Origin: a virus
Virus record (IMG/VR): IMGVR_UViG_3300002835_000714
Span: 1 to 31,433 of that record
Length of the DNA stretch: 31,433 bases
Direction: 5' to 3' (one strand)
Positions 1 through 8,612 of the stretch are shown in pieces. Position numbers and translations under genes: made by a program. How positions within the stretch are numbered: the first letter of the stretch is position 1; each line of letters opens with the position of its first letter. A model generated the notes under the pieces. That model did not search any database. It had not been told where the DNA came from and saw nothing but the letters and a program-made list of their open reading frames with translations.

Positions 1-80
1 TTCAGCTTCTACTTCTTTAACAGGCGCAGCGTTGTCCTCAAACAATGCCTTAATTTTTAAAATTGCTTCCTGTGCGTTCA
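1..80 (-). CDS. Partial 5' end of a scaffold-like gene
   Basis: An ATG at position 80 opens a frame that runs off the low-coordinate end of the window; only about 26 residues are visible (MNAQEAILKIKALFED, then AAPVKEVEAE). The start lies 38 bases after the stop of the capsid protease gene. A short acidic, helical start directly after a prohead protease fits a capsid scaffold, whose gene usually follows the protease and precedes the major capsid gene. The assignment rests mostly on position; a head decoration or unknown protein is also possible. Confidence 0.5.
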
Positions 81-118
81 TACTTTTTTTATTATATAGT
101 GAAAAAATGAAAAGTTTA

Positions 119-712
119 TCACTTAACTTGTGATAATATTTTTTTGATAGCATCAACCATTGATGCAACCTTGTTAACTTCTTTAGGTTTGTAGTTAAAT
201 AAACCCTCTACGCTAAAGCCCATAATCTCACCATTCTTTACTTTAGACCAAGCGTCCTCATTATCTACAATCATACTACCAAACCAACTTCCCTCTGGTG
301 CATCCTCAAAGCCTTTCATTGGCATAATGCCACGCGAAGGGTCTGAAATAAAACTCTCAAATAATGTAACCCCTTCAAAGGCTGCATTTGAATTGTGCAT
401 TAAATTCACATTACTTTGGAAGCCTTTTTTGAAAAACTTTTGTACAATTTTAAGAATAGTATCACGACTAAAAGCCACATAGTAGTCGCCATAAGTAGCA
501 TCACTCCTAAAAATTGGCGTGTCAGCCAACATAATAGCGCCCGAAATAATACGACGATCTTCATTTGTAACTTCAAATTTTTGAGTTTTATTAAATGCGT
601 TCCAATTCTTTTGAATTGCAGGACTATCAACTAAGGAAATAAAATCAACTTGTGAATCGTCATTGACATCCTCTGTAATATCCAACATATATATTGGTAA
701 TTCTTTATTCAT
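119..712 (-). CDS. Prohead serine protease, XkdF-like
   Basis: A 197-residue protein that resembles the XkdF-type putative serine proteases that mature phage capsids. It opens with the typical IYMLDITED and FISLVDSPAI segments (about residues 7-33), which in this family precede the protease core. Candidate catalytic residues are His106 in NLMHN and Ser167 in GFSVEG, the same order and spacing as in the family. Its role would be to cleave the scaffold and perhaps the coat protein inside the prohead. The scaffold-like gene follows it, which supports the call. It sits just after the tape measure gene, an unusual place for a head gene. Confidence 0.75.
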   Translation of the reverse strand: MNKELPIYMLDITEDVNDDSQVDFISLVDSPAIQKNWNAFNKTQKFEVTNEDRRIISGAIMLADTPIFRSDATYGDYYVAFSRDTILKIVQKFFKKGFQSNVNLMHNSNAAFEGVTLFESFISDPSRGIMPMKGFEDAPEGSWFGSMIVDNEDAWSKVKNGEIMGFSVEGLFNYKPKEVNKVASMVDAIKKILSQVK

Positions 713-746
713 AATACTAAATAGTTTTTTTTTAATTATTTATCGT

Positions 747-3035
747 TTACTGAAACCTTGCCCTGTTCTGTATCTCTTGCTCTCTTTGTTGAGAATTTGA
801 AATATCACTTTGTATTACATAAGCACGAACAGATGGCGAACTTCCGCCACCACCGCCTGTTGATCCACCACCGCCTCCTGTATTTGGTGCGCCACCGCCA
901 CCCCCTCTGCCCATATCAGGCAATGAACCTCCGCCTGTTGATGGCATTGATGGACTTGGAATGTCAATAAAACCTGGATCTGAACTTCCCGCAGGAATGT
1001 TAGGCGTTTTTACTGCTACAATTCTTTTAACATTATCTAAACCCATTTTAATTGCAGCTGCCGCAGCAAGAATACCTAATGGCACACCAACAATAGGAAT
1101 TTTTGATAATGAAGTAAATGCACTTGTTGCAGACATATAAGTATCAATAGTAACCGCAGCAATAGCGGCAGCCTTACCCGCAACTGTATGTTCTCCGACT
1201 GCCTTTGCAACGTTCTTTAATGTAGAACTAATTTTTTGTGCAATTTCTGCGCGTTCGGCCGCCTCAGCTTTACCAATTTCAATTCTTTTTTTACTTAAAT
1301 CTGCTTCTACTTTAGTATATTCTTCATTACTAATTTTACCATCAGCATAAAGTTTTTTATTTAATGCAAGTGCATCATCAATACCTTTTTTTCTTTCTTT
1401 AAATGATAATGTTTCATTATTAATTACAGCGTCTAATCTGTCTTTTTCTTTGTTTTGAGCTTCTTTTGTAAATTTATCATCTATTATGGCAAGTTCTACG
1501 CCGTACTTTTCCTTTAGCGCAGCAATTTTTTCTTTCTTTTGTGTTTCTGTATAATCTGCGTTATCTAAAACTGCTTTTGTATCTGCTTTTAATGCTTCAT
1601 CTAATGCAGCAACTTCTTTTTCTTTGCCTTCTTTAAATGTTGCAATACGTGTTTCAGATAAAGTTTTTTGTAAATCCTCTTCAAACTTTTTATTTTTTTC
1701 TTCTGTATCTTTTTTTATCTTATCGTCAATTACACCTATTTCTTTTTGATATGCTTCTTCAGTTACTTTTTTAAGTTCGTTTTTTGTTTTAGTATCAACT
1801 TTTAAAGCATCAATTTCAGCAATACGTGCATTGTAATTTATTTCAGCTTGCTTCTTTGCCTTGTCGTCTTCAGAAGTAATTTCAGCCAATGCCTTTTCAT
1901 TCTGTAAATCAATAAGCATTTTATTAGCCGTCTTAGTATCTGCTTCTACTTGCTTATTTACTTCATCACGTTTCTTTTTAGCTTCTTCTCCCGCCTTTGC
2001 AGTTGCGTCAGCAGTTTTTTTATTATACTCAGCCGTTAAAACTAATTGCTCAACTTTTAAATCTTTAAATTGTTTATTTTCTTCTTCTGTAAATTTACCT
2101 TTAGTTTTTAAACTTTCTCTTAAAGTATTTAATTCATTCTCAACTCTTTTTTGACTTAATTTATATATTTCATCTTCAGAACCACCTTGCGCTTTTAAAA
2201 TCTTTATTCTATTTGCAATATCCTCATTTGCTTTTTTATTAGCAGCCGATAATTTATTTAAGTTTCTTTCTGCCTCACTTGTAACCCCAATAAAGTCTGT
2301 AAATTGTTCTACTAATGCACCTACTCCTTTTGCTAATGCACCAAGTGGGCTTTTCTTAATCCAATCTGCAATAGCATCAAAATTATTTATAACTAAACCT
2401 AATAAAACTACAAGCGCACCGATACCTGTTGCAACAATAGCACCTTTTAAAACCTTAAATCCCTGACTTGTTTCAACTGTTGCAACTCCAAAAGCCTTTT
2501 GAACAACGACTGCCGTTTTAGTTGCAGCATTGTTTAATTCTTGAAATATTGTTGTACTTTTAATTACTGCGCCTAATTGTCTAAATGAATCAACGCTTTC
2601 ACCAACTGCTTGTAAACCTTGTGATAATGCCATTGCAGCATTTACTTTCAATAATGCTTTTTCAACGTCTTTATTTTCATTTCCAAACAAAGCCATTGCA
2701 CCTTGAAGCGCACTAAAGCCACCTGCAACCCCTGCTAAAGAAGAAGCAACCGCCTTAAACTTTGCATCTGGATTGAAGGCATCTGTTAACGCCTTAGCAT
2801 CACCGATTCTATCTTTTAAGTCAGCCGCACGTTTAGCAGCAATAACTGCTTCTTTTGAAGTTGCACCAAACTTGTCAGCCATTAAACCAACTTGCGCTTG
2901 TGCTTCTTTTAACTGCGTTCTTAAACTTTTTACTGAAGTATCTGTTGCCTCAAACGCTTTGTCTAATTTCTGTACGTCCTGAGTAGCTTGATTGACGTCT
3001 GTGGTGACCTTTATACCAATTATTTCTTCTGCCAT
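747..3035 (-). CDS. Tail tape measure protein
   Basis: A 762-residue protein with the usual tape measure build. The first 130 residues are Ala/Gln/Lys-rich helix; a hydrophobic stretch lies near residues 195-220 (GAIVATGIGALVVLLGLVIN); then comes a long Lys/Glu coiled coil from about 245 to 610; another hydrophobic patch lies near 645-670; a Gly/Ser/Pro-rich linker ends in VRAYVIQSDISNSQQREQE. That last segment closes many tape measure proteins of Bacteroidetes phages. It would set tail length; at about 0.15 nm per residue the tail would be roughly 110 nm (inference). Its start overlaps the stop of the upstream tail gene by one base. Confidence 0.88.
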   Translation of the reverse strand: MAEEIIGIKVTTDVNQATQDVQKLDKAFEATDTSVKSLRTQLKEAQAQVGLMADKFGATSKEAVIAAKRAADLKDRIGDAKALTDAFNPDAKFKAVASSLAGVAGGFSALQGAMALFGNENKDVEKALLKVNAAMALSQGLQAVGESVDSFRQLGAVIKSTTIFQELNNAATKTAVVVQKAFGVATVETSQGFKVLKGAIVATGIGALVVLLGLVINNFDAIADWIKKSPLGALAKGVGALVEQFTDFIGVTSEAERNLNKLSAANKKANEDIANRIKILKAQGGSEDEIYKLSQKRVENELNTLRESLKTKGKFTEEENKQFKDLKVEQLVLTAEYNKKTADATAKAGEEAKKKRDEVNKQVEADTKTANKMLIDLQNEKALAEITSEDDKAKKQAEINYNARIAEIDALKVDTKTKNELKKVTEEAYQKEIGVIDDKIKKDTEEKNKKFEEDLQKTLSETRIATFKEGKEKEVAALDEALKADTKAVLDNADYTETQKKEKIAALKEKYGVELAIIDDKFTKEAQNKEKDRLDAVINNETLSFKERKKGIDDALALNKKLYADGKISNEEYTKVEADLSKKRIEIGKAEAAERAEIAQKISSTLKNVAKAVGEHTVAGKAAAIAAVTIDTYMSATSAFTSLSKIPIVGVPLGILAAAAAIKMGLDNVKRIVAVKTPNIPAGSSDPGFIDIPSPSMPSTGGGSLPDMGRGGGGGAPNTGGGGGSTGGGGGSSPSVRAYVIQSDISNSQQREQEIQNRARFQ

Positions 3036-5104
3036 TAATTCGTGTTTATTACTTTTAATAAATTAACCTGTGTCGTTTGATATGCCATTGGGTTATAACC
3101 ATCTACTTTATTGAGCCTAAATAATACCCCATTGATCCATATATATTTGCTAAAATCCAGATTGTAAATATCTAAAGTATTTAGATACATTTTGCAAGAC
3201 AATAGCTTGCTTTCAATATCTGTAATCTCTAATATGTATGGCAAATGATATGTATTAAATAAATTATCTGTTGGGTATGTAGTTGCAGGGAATTGTAACT
3301 CTTTTGGAACTCCAAAATTAATATCAATAGTCGGAGTATTTGGATCGTTTAAGTGTCCTGCATATCCGTATGAAGTTAAGGTTGCTAAATTACTACCTGT
3401 GCCATTACTACCACTTTTAATATGCCAACTTGAAACGCCTGTTATTTTCTTAGCTATTAAAATACGAATAACGCTATCCATCGGGTCTTCATTTGTATTA
3501 TTATTTGATAGCTTATAAATTTCACTATGATATTTATCTTTTCCTGTATGCAATCTTAATACTGACGGCGCGAATATAATCTGCGTTGTAGCTGTGTCTT
3601 TTACATAATCAAACTCTGAATCGTATAAATTATCACCATAGCTTTGTCCGTATTTCTTTAAATAGTTATCATTATAATAATCTGAATCGGGCGTATATTT
3701 ATAAGCGTAATATCTTGCGTTTAATTGCGACATAGGTTTAATAGACATAGAAGAACCTAAGTCAATCTTTTGTGACCAATCTAAACTATTTGTAACGGCT
3801 GAAGAATAAAAATTAATATAAGGCGCTACATTTATTTGTTTATCATTTAAGTTATCCTGATATACATAAAGATTAAACATTTTGCATACAGATAAAAAAA
3901 AGTCTTTTTGGAATACTCCCTTTGGTAAATTCTCATTTATAGATATTACACCATTGTAAGCTACATCTGTTATCTGGGAAGTTATTTGAGATAAATTTAT
4001 TGAAGCGCTTGAAATCGTTACTATGTAAGTGTTTGCCGTTATAGGTACGCTTATTTCAATACGCACTTGGTTTGTATTTAAAATATTTCCTTCATAATCA
4101 AAGCTAAAACTGAAAGGGTTATTAGCTGAAGAAGTATTTTGAGTAAAGGCTTGAACCGATACCCCGCCAATATATAATGTAGCCGTAATAGAAGAAGCCG
4201 CATCTGTTTGATATGTTCCTGCTATTGAAGCAATCGTTCTAATCGTCTTTGTGCCATCAGTATATGTAAATATACTTTTTCCCGCATTCTCTGTAAAATT
4301 AAGTAAAGTCGTAGTATCAAAAGGAAGGTTTGCATTTCTTGCGGTAGGTGTATTACTATTTAATAGTATTTGTGATATTGTTTTTGTTCCTAAAATAAAT
4401 CTATCATTCGCACCTCTTATCCCCTGACTATTATTAGGTATGATTAAACTCTTGAAAAAACTTGTATCAAAAAATGCACAATCTAATGTATATGTAGTTC
4501 CTTCAAATATTTTATCAATATATTCTTTTACATATAAAGCCGGTCTGAGTGTTGAAACGCTAAAGTCATCTTTATTGCTTGATACATCTCCGTAATCAAT
4601 CAATGGATAATAGTACCCAGAACCATTTATAACATCCCAACTATCTTCAATTTCAGTTACGTTATATGTATGATCGTGTTCACTAAAATCCAAATCTTCT
4701 AAACGCTTGTTTCCTAATTCAGTTATAAAACCACCTAATTCACCAAAGACTGCGCATTGATATTGTATAACGTTATTGTTTATAACTATTTCAAGCATAC
4801 GAATAACGCCTTTAAATATCTGTATTTTATCTACATAGACCTCGCACTTTGCAGCCTGTGATGGCGTAAAGTTTGTGTTTACATTAGGCAAATCAATATT
4901 ATGTTCACTTGCCATTCCTATTTCAAAAGCAAATCCTAAAATCTTATTATTCTTTGCAGTTGCAGGAATAGATATAGTTCTACTGAATGAAGTATTACGG
5001 CTGCCAAAATCCCTAACGTCATCAATGGCATAAGTAAAGTCTGTACTTATATCCTGTAATAAATCAATTACTTCGTCTTCAATATATATTTCAGTTCTTA
5101 TCAT
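3035..5104 (-). CDS. Large tail protein, probable baseplate or tail-tip
   Basis: A 689-residue protein, beta-rich by composition (many Ile, Thr, Ser, Tyr, Asn), with no signal peptide or membrane segment. It starts with TEIYIEDEVIDLLQDIS and then SRTISIPATAKNNKILGFAF, a pattern I associate with tail proteins found next to the tape measure in Bacteroidetes phages. The gene lies between another tail gene (at 5104) and the tape measure (at 3035), with one-base overlaps on both sides, so the three are translationally coupled. By position it should belong to the tail tip or baseplate, like distal tail or hub proteins. The exact role cannot be read from the sequence. Confidence 0.6.
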   Translation of the reverse strand: MIRTEIYIEDEVIDLLQDISTDFTYAIDDVRDFGSRNTSFSRTISIPATAKNNKILGFAFEIGMASEHNIDLPNVNTNFTPSQAAKCEVYVDKIQIFKGVIRMLEIVINNNVIQYQCAVFGELGGFITELGNKRLEDLDFSEHDHTYNVTEIEDSWDVINGSGYYYPLIDYGDVSSNKDDFSVSTLRPALYVKEYIDKIFEGTTYTLDCAFFDTSFFKSLIIPNNSQGIRGANDRFILGTKTISQILLNSNTPTARNANLPFDTTTLLNFTENAGKSIFTYTDGTKTIRTIASIAGTYQTDAASSITATLYIGGVSVQAFTQNTSSANNPFSFSFDYEGNILNTNQVRIEISVPITANTYIVTISSASINLSQITSQITDVAYNGVISINENLPKGVFQKDFFLSVCKMFNLYVYQDNLNDKQINVAPYINFYSSAVTNSLDWSQKIDLGSSMSIKPMSQLNARYYAYKYTPDSDYYNDNYLKKYGQSYGDNLYDSEFDYVKDTATTQIIFAPSVLRLHTGKDKYHSEIYKLSNNNTNEDPMDSVIRILIAKKITGVSSWHIKSGSNGTGSNLATLTSYGYAGHLNDPNTPTIDINFGVPKELQFPATTYPTDNLFNTYHLPYILEITDIESKLLSCKMYLNTLDIYNLDFSKYIWINGVLFRLNKVDGYNPMAYQTTQVNLLKVINTN

Positions 5105-6318
5105 TATCTAAATTGACTATTTAAAAACTTACCAACTTCAACCTCTAAATCAAAATTAAAGATTCCGTCTGCTATCTGGTATTTGTATTGGTAGTTTGTA
5201 TTTCTTATTGTGATAGGAAAAAACGCACCCTGTACTTCCATATAAACAATAGACGAAGCTACTAATTGAGCAAGCCACGCATAATCTTGGTCGTCAACCC
5301 AATCAGAAGTTAAGTTATAAAAATCGTAATGCTGAATAGCAAAGTTGTACGTAGTTTCATTGTATTTGTTGTACGTATCAATGTTTGTCATTTCACCATT
5401 TGATAGCTGATAAGGATTGCGCCTGTATGAAGTTCTGGCAAATTCACTTCTTCGCCTATTGACAAGCCTGAATGCCATTGTATCGTATCCGCCAAGTCTG
5501 TTAAGGAAGTGAAGGTTATATTGTCTGTACTTGGGGTTACATATTTGTCTAAATCGTAGTACCCTTGTGGTCGCTGCGCCGAGTGATATGTAAACATTAT
5601 ATCCATAAGTATTTTCTGTTATTATTGTTGAACCATAAAAGGTATTGATTGCAGCCGCTTGAAAATTAAATAAATTAAATTCCCCTGTAAAAGTTAAAGC
5701 GCCACTAACCGCAGTTCCTAAAGTTCCATCTTCATTTGTAGGCTGAACCCAAAGGCTATATGAACCGCCTGTTATCTTTAAGAAAGTAATAAAAAATTGA
5801 TCCCCGTACTCAATCGTAATATTGCTATTATCCCTGTCGCTTAACCAATCGTCCGTGTAATTCTCAATCAATAAATTATCATAGTAATTAGAAAGCACTA
5901 AAGGTACATTTCCATTCTCTGTAAATATATCCCCAAATAAAGGTGAATAGTAATTGTATGCAGAAAAAGAACCAGACGCCAAGTTAGCAGTAACAGTTCC
6001 GTTTAAATCTTCCCCTACCTTAACTTGATAATCAACTTTTATTTTATCATTGGACGCAACCAATACGCTACTGCCTGAAGGCTCAAAGTAATTAGTAACG
6101 TATGCCCTCACCATTGGTGATGCGTTAAAAACTCCATAGCTACCTTCCGCACTTGGCGAAGGATATATTTTGTTTCTACTTACTTGTGCATTATTTATAA
6201 AAACATCATACACGAATTTAAAGTTTGTAGTTCCTACGTTTGTAGAAGATGCAACAAACCAAAGGTCTTCGTGCATTGTTGGATATGTTGCCGGTGTACT
6301 ATTTATTGTTATAGCCAT
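5104..6318 (-). CDS. Tail-associated structural protein
   Basis: A 404-residue protein that is rich in Asn, Tyr, Thr and Ser, with no membrane segment. It begins MAITINSTPATYPTMHEDLWFV; a start of this type (an early PxxY..N..W segment followed by FKFVYDVF) recurs in structural proteins next to the tape measure in Bacteroidetes phages. The C-terminal 60 residues contain YKYQIADGIFNFDLEVEVGK, again beta-rich. The gene overlaps the previous one by 20 bases and the next by one, so it is part of one tail operon. A distal-tail or receptor-contact role is plausible, but I cannot name a function. Confidence 0.55.
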   Translation of the reverse strand: MAITINSTPATYPTMHEDLWFVASSTNVGTTNFKFVYDVFINNAQVSRNKIYPSPSAEGSYGVFNASPMVRAYVTNYFEPSGSSVLVASNDKIKVDYQVKVGEDLNGTVTANLASGSFSAYNYYSPLFGDIFTENGNVPLVLSNYYDNLLIENYTDDWLSDRDNSNITIEYGDQFFITFLKITGGSYSLWVQPTNEDGTLGTAVSGALTFTGEFNLFNFQAAAINTFYGSTIITENTYGYNVYISLGAATTRVLRFRQICNPKYRQYNLHFLNRLGGYDTMAFRLVNRRRSEFARTSYRRNPYQLSNGEMTNIDTYNKYNETTYNFAIQHYDFYNLTSDWVDDQDYAWLAQLVASSIVYMEVQGAFFPITIRNTNYQYKYQIADGIFNFDLEVEVGKFLNSQFR

Positions 6319-7030
6319 TATTTTCCATTTTATTTCCTATTTGTCTAATTTGAAGTTGAACATCACCACCAAAAGAGAATGCCATTGTAGTAAAAAATTC
6401 TTTATTAAATATTGCTTTTACTGCATTATCAAAATATGAAGTAGTTTTTAAACCATCTCTTTTGATTGCTGAAGCTGTTGCGTATGCTAATATCTTTAAA
6501 GAATCTGCTTTATTAACAACCTTTTTTAGCTTTTTACTTTTAGTTTGGGTTTTTGTTAATTTATATTTTTGTGTTTCCCCAAAAGTCTTAGCCTTCCCTA
6601 ATCTATACCATTTCAATATAGAAGTAGCCATCTTTTTATTTGCATAAGGTGTTTTATAACTATATGGTGAATCAGACTTAACCTTTTTAGGCTTAGCATT
6701 ATCACCGCCGTAACCGCGTACACCTTTATTTATATACTTATAATAAACAGATGCGGGGTTATCTAAATCATATCCTAACCACATTTCATAGTCATTGCCA
6801 AACTTTGTAACTTTTGGCACAACTAACTCCCCTATTTTACCAGAAGCTATTGAACCGCTTTTTGTTAAGTTCTTTTGCACTTCGTCATTGAACAATTTAC
6901 CATAAAACATTAGCATTTGTTCAGCTATTGGATAATCAATTATTCCTGAATCAACTATATCGTATTGTTCACCAATTCGTTTTAGAAATCCGTCTCTGAT
7001 TGCTTTTGCCTGTGCTTTTGCTTCACTCAT
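6299..7030 (-). CDS. Phage structural protein, possible tail component
   Basis: A 243-residue, very basic protein with a Lys/Thr-rich middle (KLTKTQTKSKKLKKVVNK, about 155-172). The N-terminus is helical and the FGNDYEMWLGYDLDNPASVYYKYINKGVRG segment, split here as FGNDYEMWLGYDLD and VYYKYINKGVRG, resembles head-tail or neck proteins of the HK97 gp10 type, where a similar stretch precedes a basic region. It is the first gene after the terminator at 7067-7092 and starts a block with the tail genes that follow. The evidence for a precise role is weak; a tail component or neck protein is my best reading. Confidence 0.45.
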   Translation of the reverse strand: MSEAKAQAKAIRDGFLKRIGEQYDIVDSGIIDYPIAEQMLMFYGKLFNDEVQKNLTKSGSIASGKIGELVVPKVTKFGNDYEMWLGYDLDNPASVYYKYINKGVRGYGGDNAKPKKVKSDSPYSYKTPYANKKMATSILKWYRLGKAKTFGETQKYKLTKTQTKSKKLKKVVNKADSLKILAYATASAIKRDGLKTTSYFDNAVKAIFNKEFFTTMAFSFGGDVQLQIRQIGNKMENNGYNNK

Positions 7031-7066
7031 ATCCTTAAATAGCTAAAAGGTATTAGAATACCACAC

Positions 7067-7092
7067 AAAAAAAACCCCCGCTATTAACGGGG
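7067..7092 (-). terminator. Intrinsic terminator after the tail chaperone
   Basis: On the minus strand a stem CCCCG (7092-7088 region) pairs with CGGGG across a 7-base loop and is followed by one G and eight T residues (plus-strand A run 7067-7074). It lies 24 bases after the stop at 7116 and before the start at 7030. It would separate the chaperone transcript from the tail block, or let through only part of transcription. Confidence 0.85.
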
Positions 7093-7115
7093 ATTCACAA
7101 AAAAACACAACTAAA

Positions 7116-7292
7116 CTATAATCTTTTAGACTGCTCTCGGTCGTAGGAATTTTTAGCTTTCATATACGCCATAGCATTCAGGAACTCTATTGTATTCATT
7201 TCAAAGACTTCTTTAATTCCGATATTTTCTTGGGCGGCAACAAGGTAACAGGTATAATGCCATCCATAGACTTTGATAAAAGCTCCACCACC
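7116..7292 (-). CDS. Frameshift extension of the tail chaperone (gpT-like)
   Basis: This is the -1 frame that would be entered from the chaperone gene at the slippery heptamer GGGTTTG (7298-7292). The frame stays open for 58 codons after the shift and ends at 7116. The predicted extension begins GGAFIKVYGWHYTCYLVA and ends EFLNAMAYMKAKNSYDREQ, giving a fusion of about 251 residues. A short G form and a rarer GT form made by -1 slippage are the rule for siphovirus tail assembly chaperones encoded before the tape measure gene. An internal ATG at 7199 (27 codons, ATGA overlap with the chaperone stop) could instead start a tiny separate protein, but the frame is open far upstream of it, which favours frameshifting. 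Confidence 0.7.
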   Translation of the reverse strand, partial: GGGAFIKVYGWHYTCYLVAAQENIGIKEVFEMNTIEFLNAMAYMKAKNSYDREQSKRL

Positions 7293-7870
7293 AAACCCGC
7301 TTCCGTTTGTTTCATCCCCGCCTTCGTCATCTCCGCTATCATATAGTCCTGAGAAACTTCTATCCAATTTTTGTAAACTTGATAAAAAAAAACCAACGAA
7401 TGATATACGTCCACAAACTTAGCCTCTTGCATATCTGCTGAATATTGTTCGTGCTTACTCGCATCATATTTATCGTCAACCCATTTTCCAAACCAATTAC
7501 GCCTCTGGGGTATAACCATTGAAGCGGCTATCTTATGTAAGTTTGCTAAAGTATCTTTGCTAAATACCTTGCTTTCTATATACCTTGCCGCAGGCATATT
7601 TTTAATATTGTAATTTATTCTGTAACGCTTTTTATTGATCTCAATATAATCAACAGGCTTGCCTTCAATAGATTCGTTTAAAAACTCTAACTCTTTACGC
7701 AATTCCTTTAATGCGCTTATTGAAAGGCTATCTATTTGGTGTTCTGTTAGCCCTGTTACAATACAAAGCCTATGCACTTCCGCATCTAATTCAGTCCAAT
7801 CCTTATCAGGGTTTGTTATCGTTGGCATTAATTGTTGATACTGCCAAAGGGTTAATTCATTCCATTTCAT
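7196..7870 (-). CDS. Tail assembly chaperone, gpG-like
   Basis: A 224-residue protein starting MKWNELTLWQYQQLMP. The W.ELTL.QYQ.L start followed by a helical domain and an IPVTLLPPKK tail fits tail assembly chaperones of Bacteroidetes phages. In lambda-like phages such proteins bind the tape measure and tail tube before assembly. The gene lies upstream of the tail block and contains GGGTTTG in the right codon phase (gcG GGT TTG, residues 191-193), which would give a longer -1 frameshift form. Its start overlaps the preceding mini-gene by 14 bases and a terminator follows the frameshift extension. The chaperone call is by position, architecture and the frameshift signal, not by clear sequence identity. 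Confidence 0.6.
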   Translation of the reverse strand: MKWNELTLWQYQQLMPTITNPDKDWTELDAEVHRLCIVTGLTEHQIDSLSISALKELRKELEFLNESIEGKPVDYIEINKKRYRINYNIKNMPAARYIESKVFSKDTLANLHKIAASMVIPQRRNWFGKWVDDKYDASKHEQYSADMQEAKFVDVYHSLVFFYQVYKNWIEVSQDYMIAEMTKAGMKQTEAGLVVELLSKSMDGIIPVTLLPPKKISELKKSLK

Positions 7871-8015
7871 AGCACGAAGTTAAATATATTTCATCAATAT
7901 CTGTGTCCTTTTCTAAGATTTCATCAATCTTATTTAAGACATCAGCACAATTAAAAGGCTGCCCTGTTTTGCATTGCTGATCCACCCAATCCCGAAGTTC
8001 AATTAATTCTTTCAT
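7857..8015 (-). CDS. Small protein of unknown function (52 aa)
   Basis: An ATG at 8015 opens a 52-codon frame (MKELIELRDWVDQQCKTGQP start) ending in TGA at 7857. The start overlaps the stop of the previous gene as ATGA (8015-8012), and the end overlaps the chaperone start by 14 bases, so it fills an otherwise empty 140-base gap in a tightly packed operon. The product is acidic and probably helical, with two Cys (residues 15 and 22). I do not recognise it. Confidence 0.65.
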   Translation of the reverse strand: MKELIELRDWVDQQCKTGQPFNCADVLNKIDEILEKDTDIDEIYLTSCYEME

Positions 8016-8368
8016 AAAAATTTTTTTAATCCGTTAGCGCTTGTCATTATTGCCTCTGCTCTTTGTGTAAGGCTTTCAATCTGGCTTTCTAATTCCGCCC
8101 GATCCTTTGTAATATAGTACCCGTTTGAAGTACCCATTACAGGAAGTATGCCCTCTGAACGAATGAAGTTAATTATTTTTCTTAATCTGGGTTCGCTAAA
8201 TAACTTGATGCCATACCTATTTTTGTTTTCGTTTATTGCGTTTACAATATCCGCAGCCTTAATAGGATTTACTTTAGTCTTAGTGCTTAACCCTTTGATA
8301 ATTAAAGGCACAAGTTTCTTTTCATCCTCTGTCATTACTTTTGTAATTTCCTCAAAGTTAGTAATCAT
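8012..8368 (-). CDS. Winged-helix-like phage protein, unknown role
   Basis: A 118-residue protein. Residues about 15-85 look like a compact helix-rich domain with a GLSTKTKVNPIKAADIV segment and RLRKIINFIRSEG followed by GTSNGYYITK; the order helix, helix, recognition-like helix and a beta turn with GYYIT fits a winged helix. The last 30 residues are a Glu/Gln/Ala coiled-coil segment. Such small winged-helix proteins occur in Bacteroidetes phages without a known job; it might regulate late genes. It is coupled by ATGA overlaps to an 18-codon frame upstream and the 52-residue gene downstream. Confidence 0.5.
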   Translation of the reverse strand: MITNFEEITKVMTEDEKKLVPLIIKGLSTKTKVNPIKAADIVNAINENKNRYGIKLFSEPRLRKIINFIRSEGILPVMGTSNGYYITKDRAELESQIESLTQRAEAIMTSANGLKKFL

Positions 8369-8421
8369 ATTTTTTTACTTTTGATTTCATTAACAATAGC
8401 CTGTATTAGCCAATAGTTCAT
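8365..8421 (-). CDS. Micro-ORF of 18 codons, coupled at both ends
   Basis: ATG at 8421 opens MNYWLIQAIVNEIKSKKI and stops at 8365. The start overlaps the stop of the upstream gene as ATGA (8421-8418) and its stop overlaps the next start as ATGA (8368-8365). The peptide is an amphipathic, basic-ended helix. It may be a true mini-protein or a coupling leader that carries ribosomes from one gene to the next. No homologue is known to me. Confidence 0.4.
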   Translation of the reverse strand: MNYWLIQAIVNEIKSKKI

Positions 8422-8612
8422 AGTCTATATTTTATTCTTATTAGCATTCCAAGTTCTGTATCGTTAGAATGCTTGGTTACTAATTTACGAATATTTGCTA
8501 ATTCAAACTCATTTTCAGCAATAGTTTTTTCTAATCTTTGTATTTTTTCAATAAGCCCTTCTATTTCTAATTTATCCAGAAGGGATTGTTTTAACTCGTA
8601 ATTACTTTTCAT
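8418..8612 (-). CDS. Small coiled-coil protein of unknown function
   Basis: A 64-residue protein made almost entirely of heptad-rich helix (LDKLEIEGLIEKIQRLEKTI, then NEFELANIRKL), predicted to dimerise as a coiled coil. There is no signal peptide or membrane segment. It overlaps the preceding gene by 11 bases and the following micro-ORF by four. I do not recognise the family; it lies in the block of small genes between the terminase and the tail chaperone. Confidence 0.55.
   Translation of the reverse strand: MKSNYELKQSLLDKLEIEGLIEKIQRLEKTIAENEFELANIRKLVTKHSNDTELGMLIRIKYRL

Noticed and set aside
5388-5606. 72-codon minus-strand frame inside the 5104-6318 gene
   Set aside because: It lies wholly inside a well-supported gene in another frame with no overlap coupling to a neighbour.
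7116-7199. Separate 27-codon gene starting at the ATG at 7199
   Set aside because: The same frame is open well upstream and continues from the frameshift site, so a frameshift product explains it better.
7384-7392. Nine-T run in the chaperone gene as an alternative frameshift site
   Set aside because: It is in slip phase and the -1 frame is open after it, but shifting here would produce a low-complexity Ser/Gly/Asp stretch; GGGTTTG downstream gives a more natural tail. It cannot be fully excluded.
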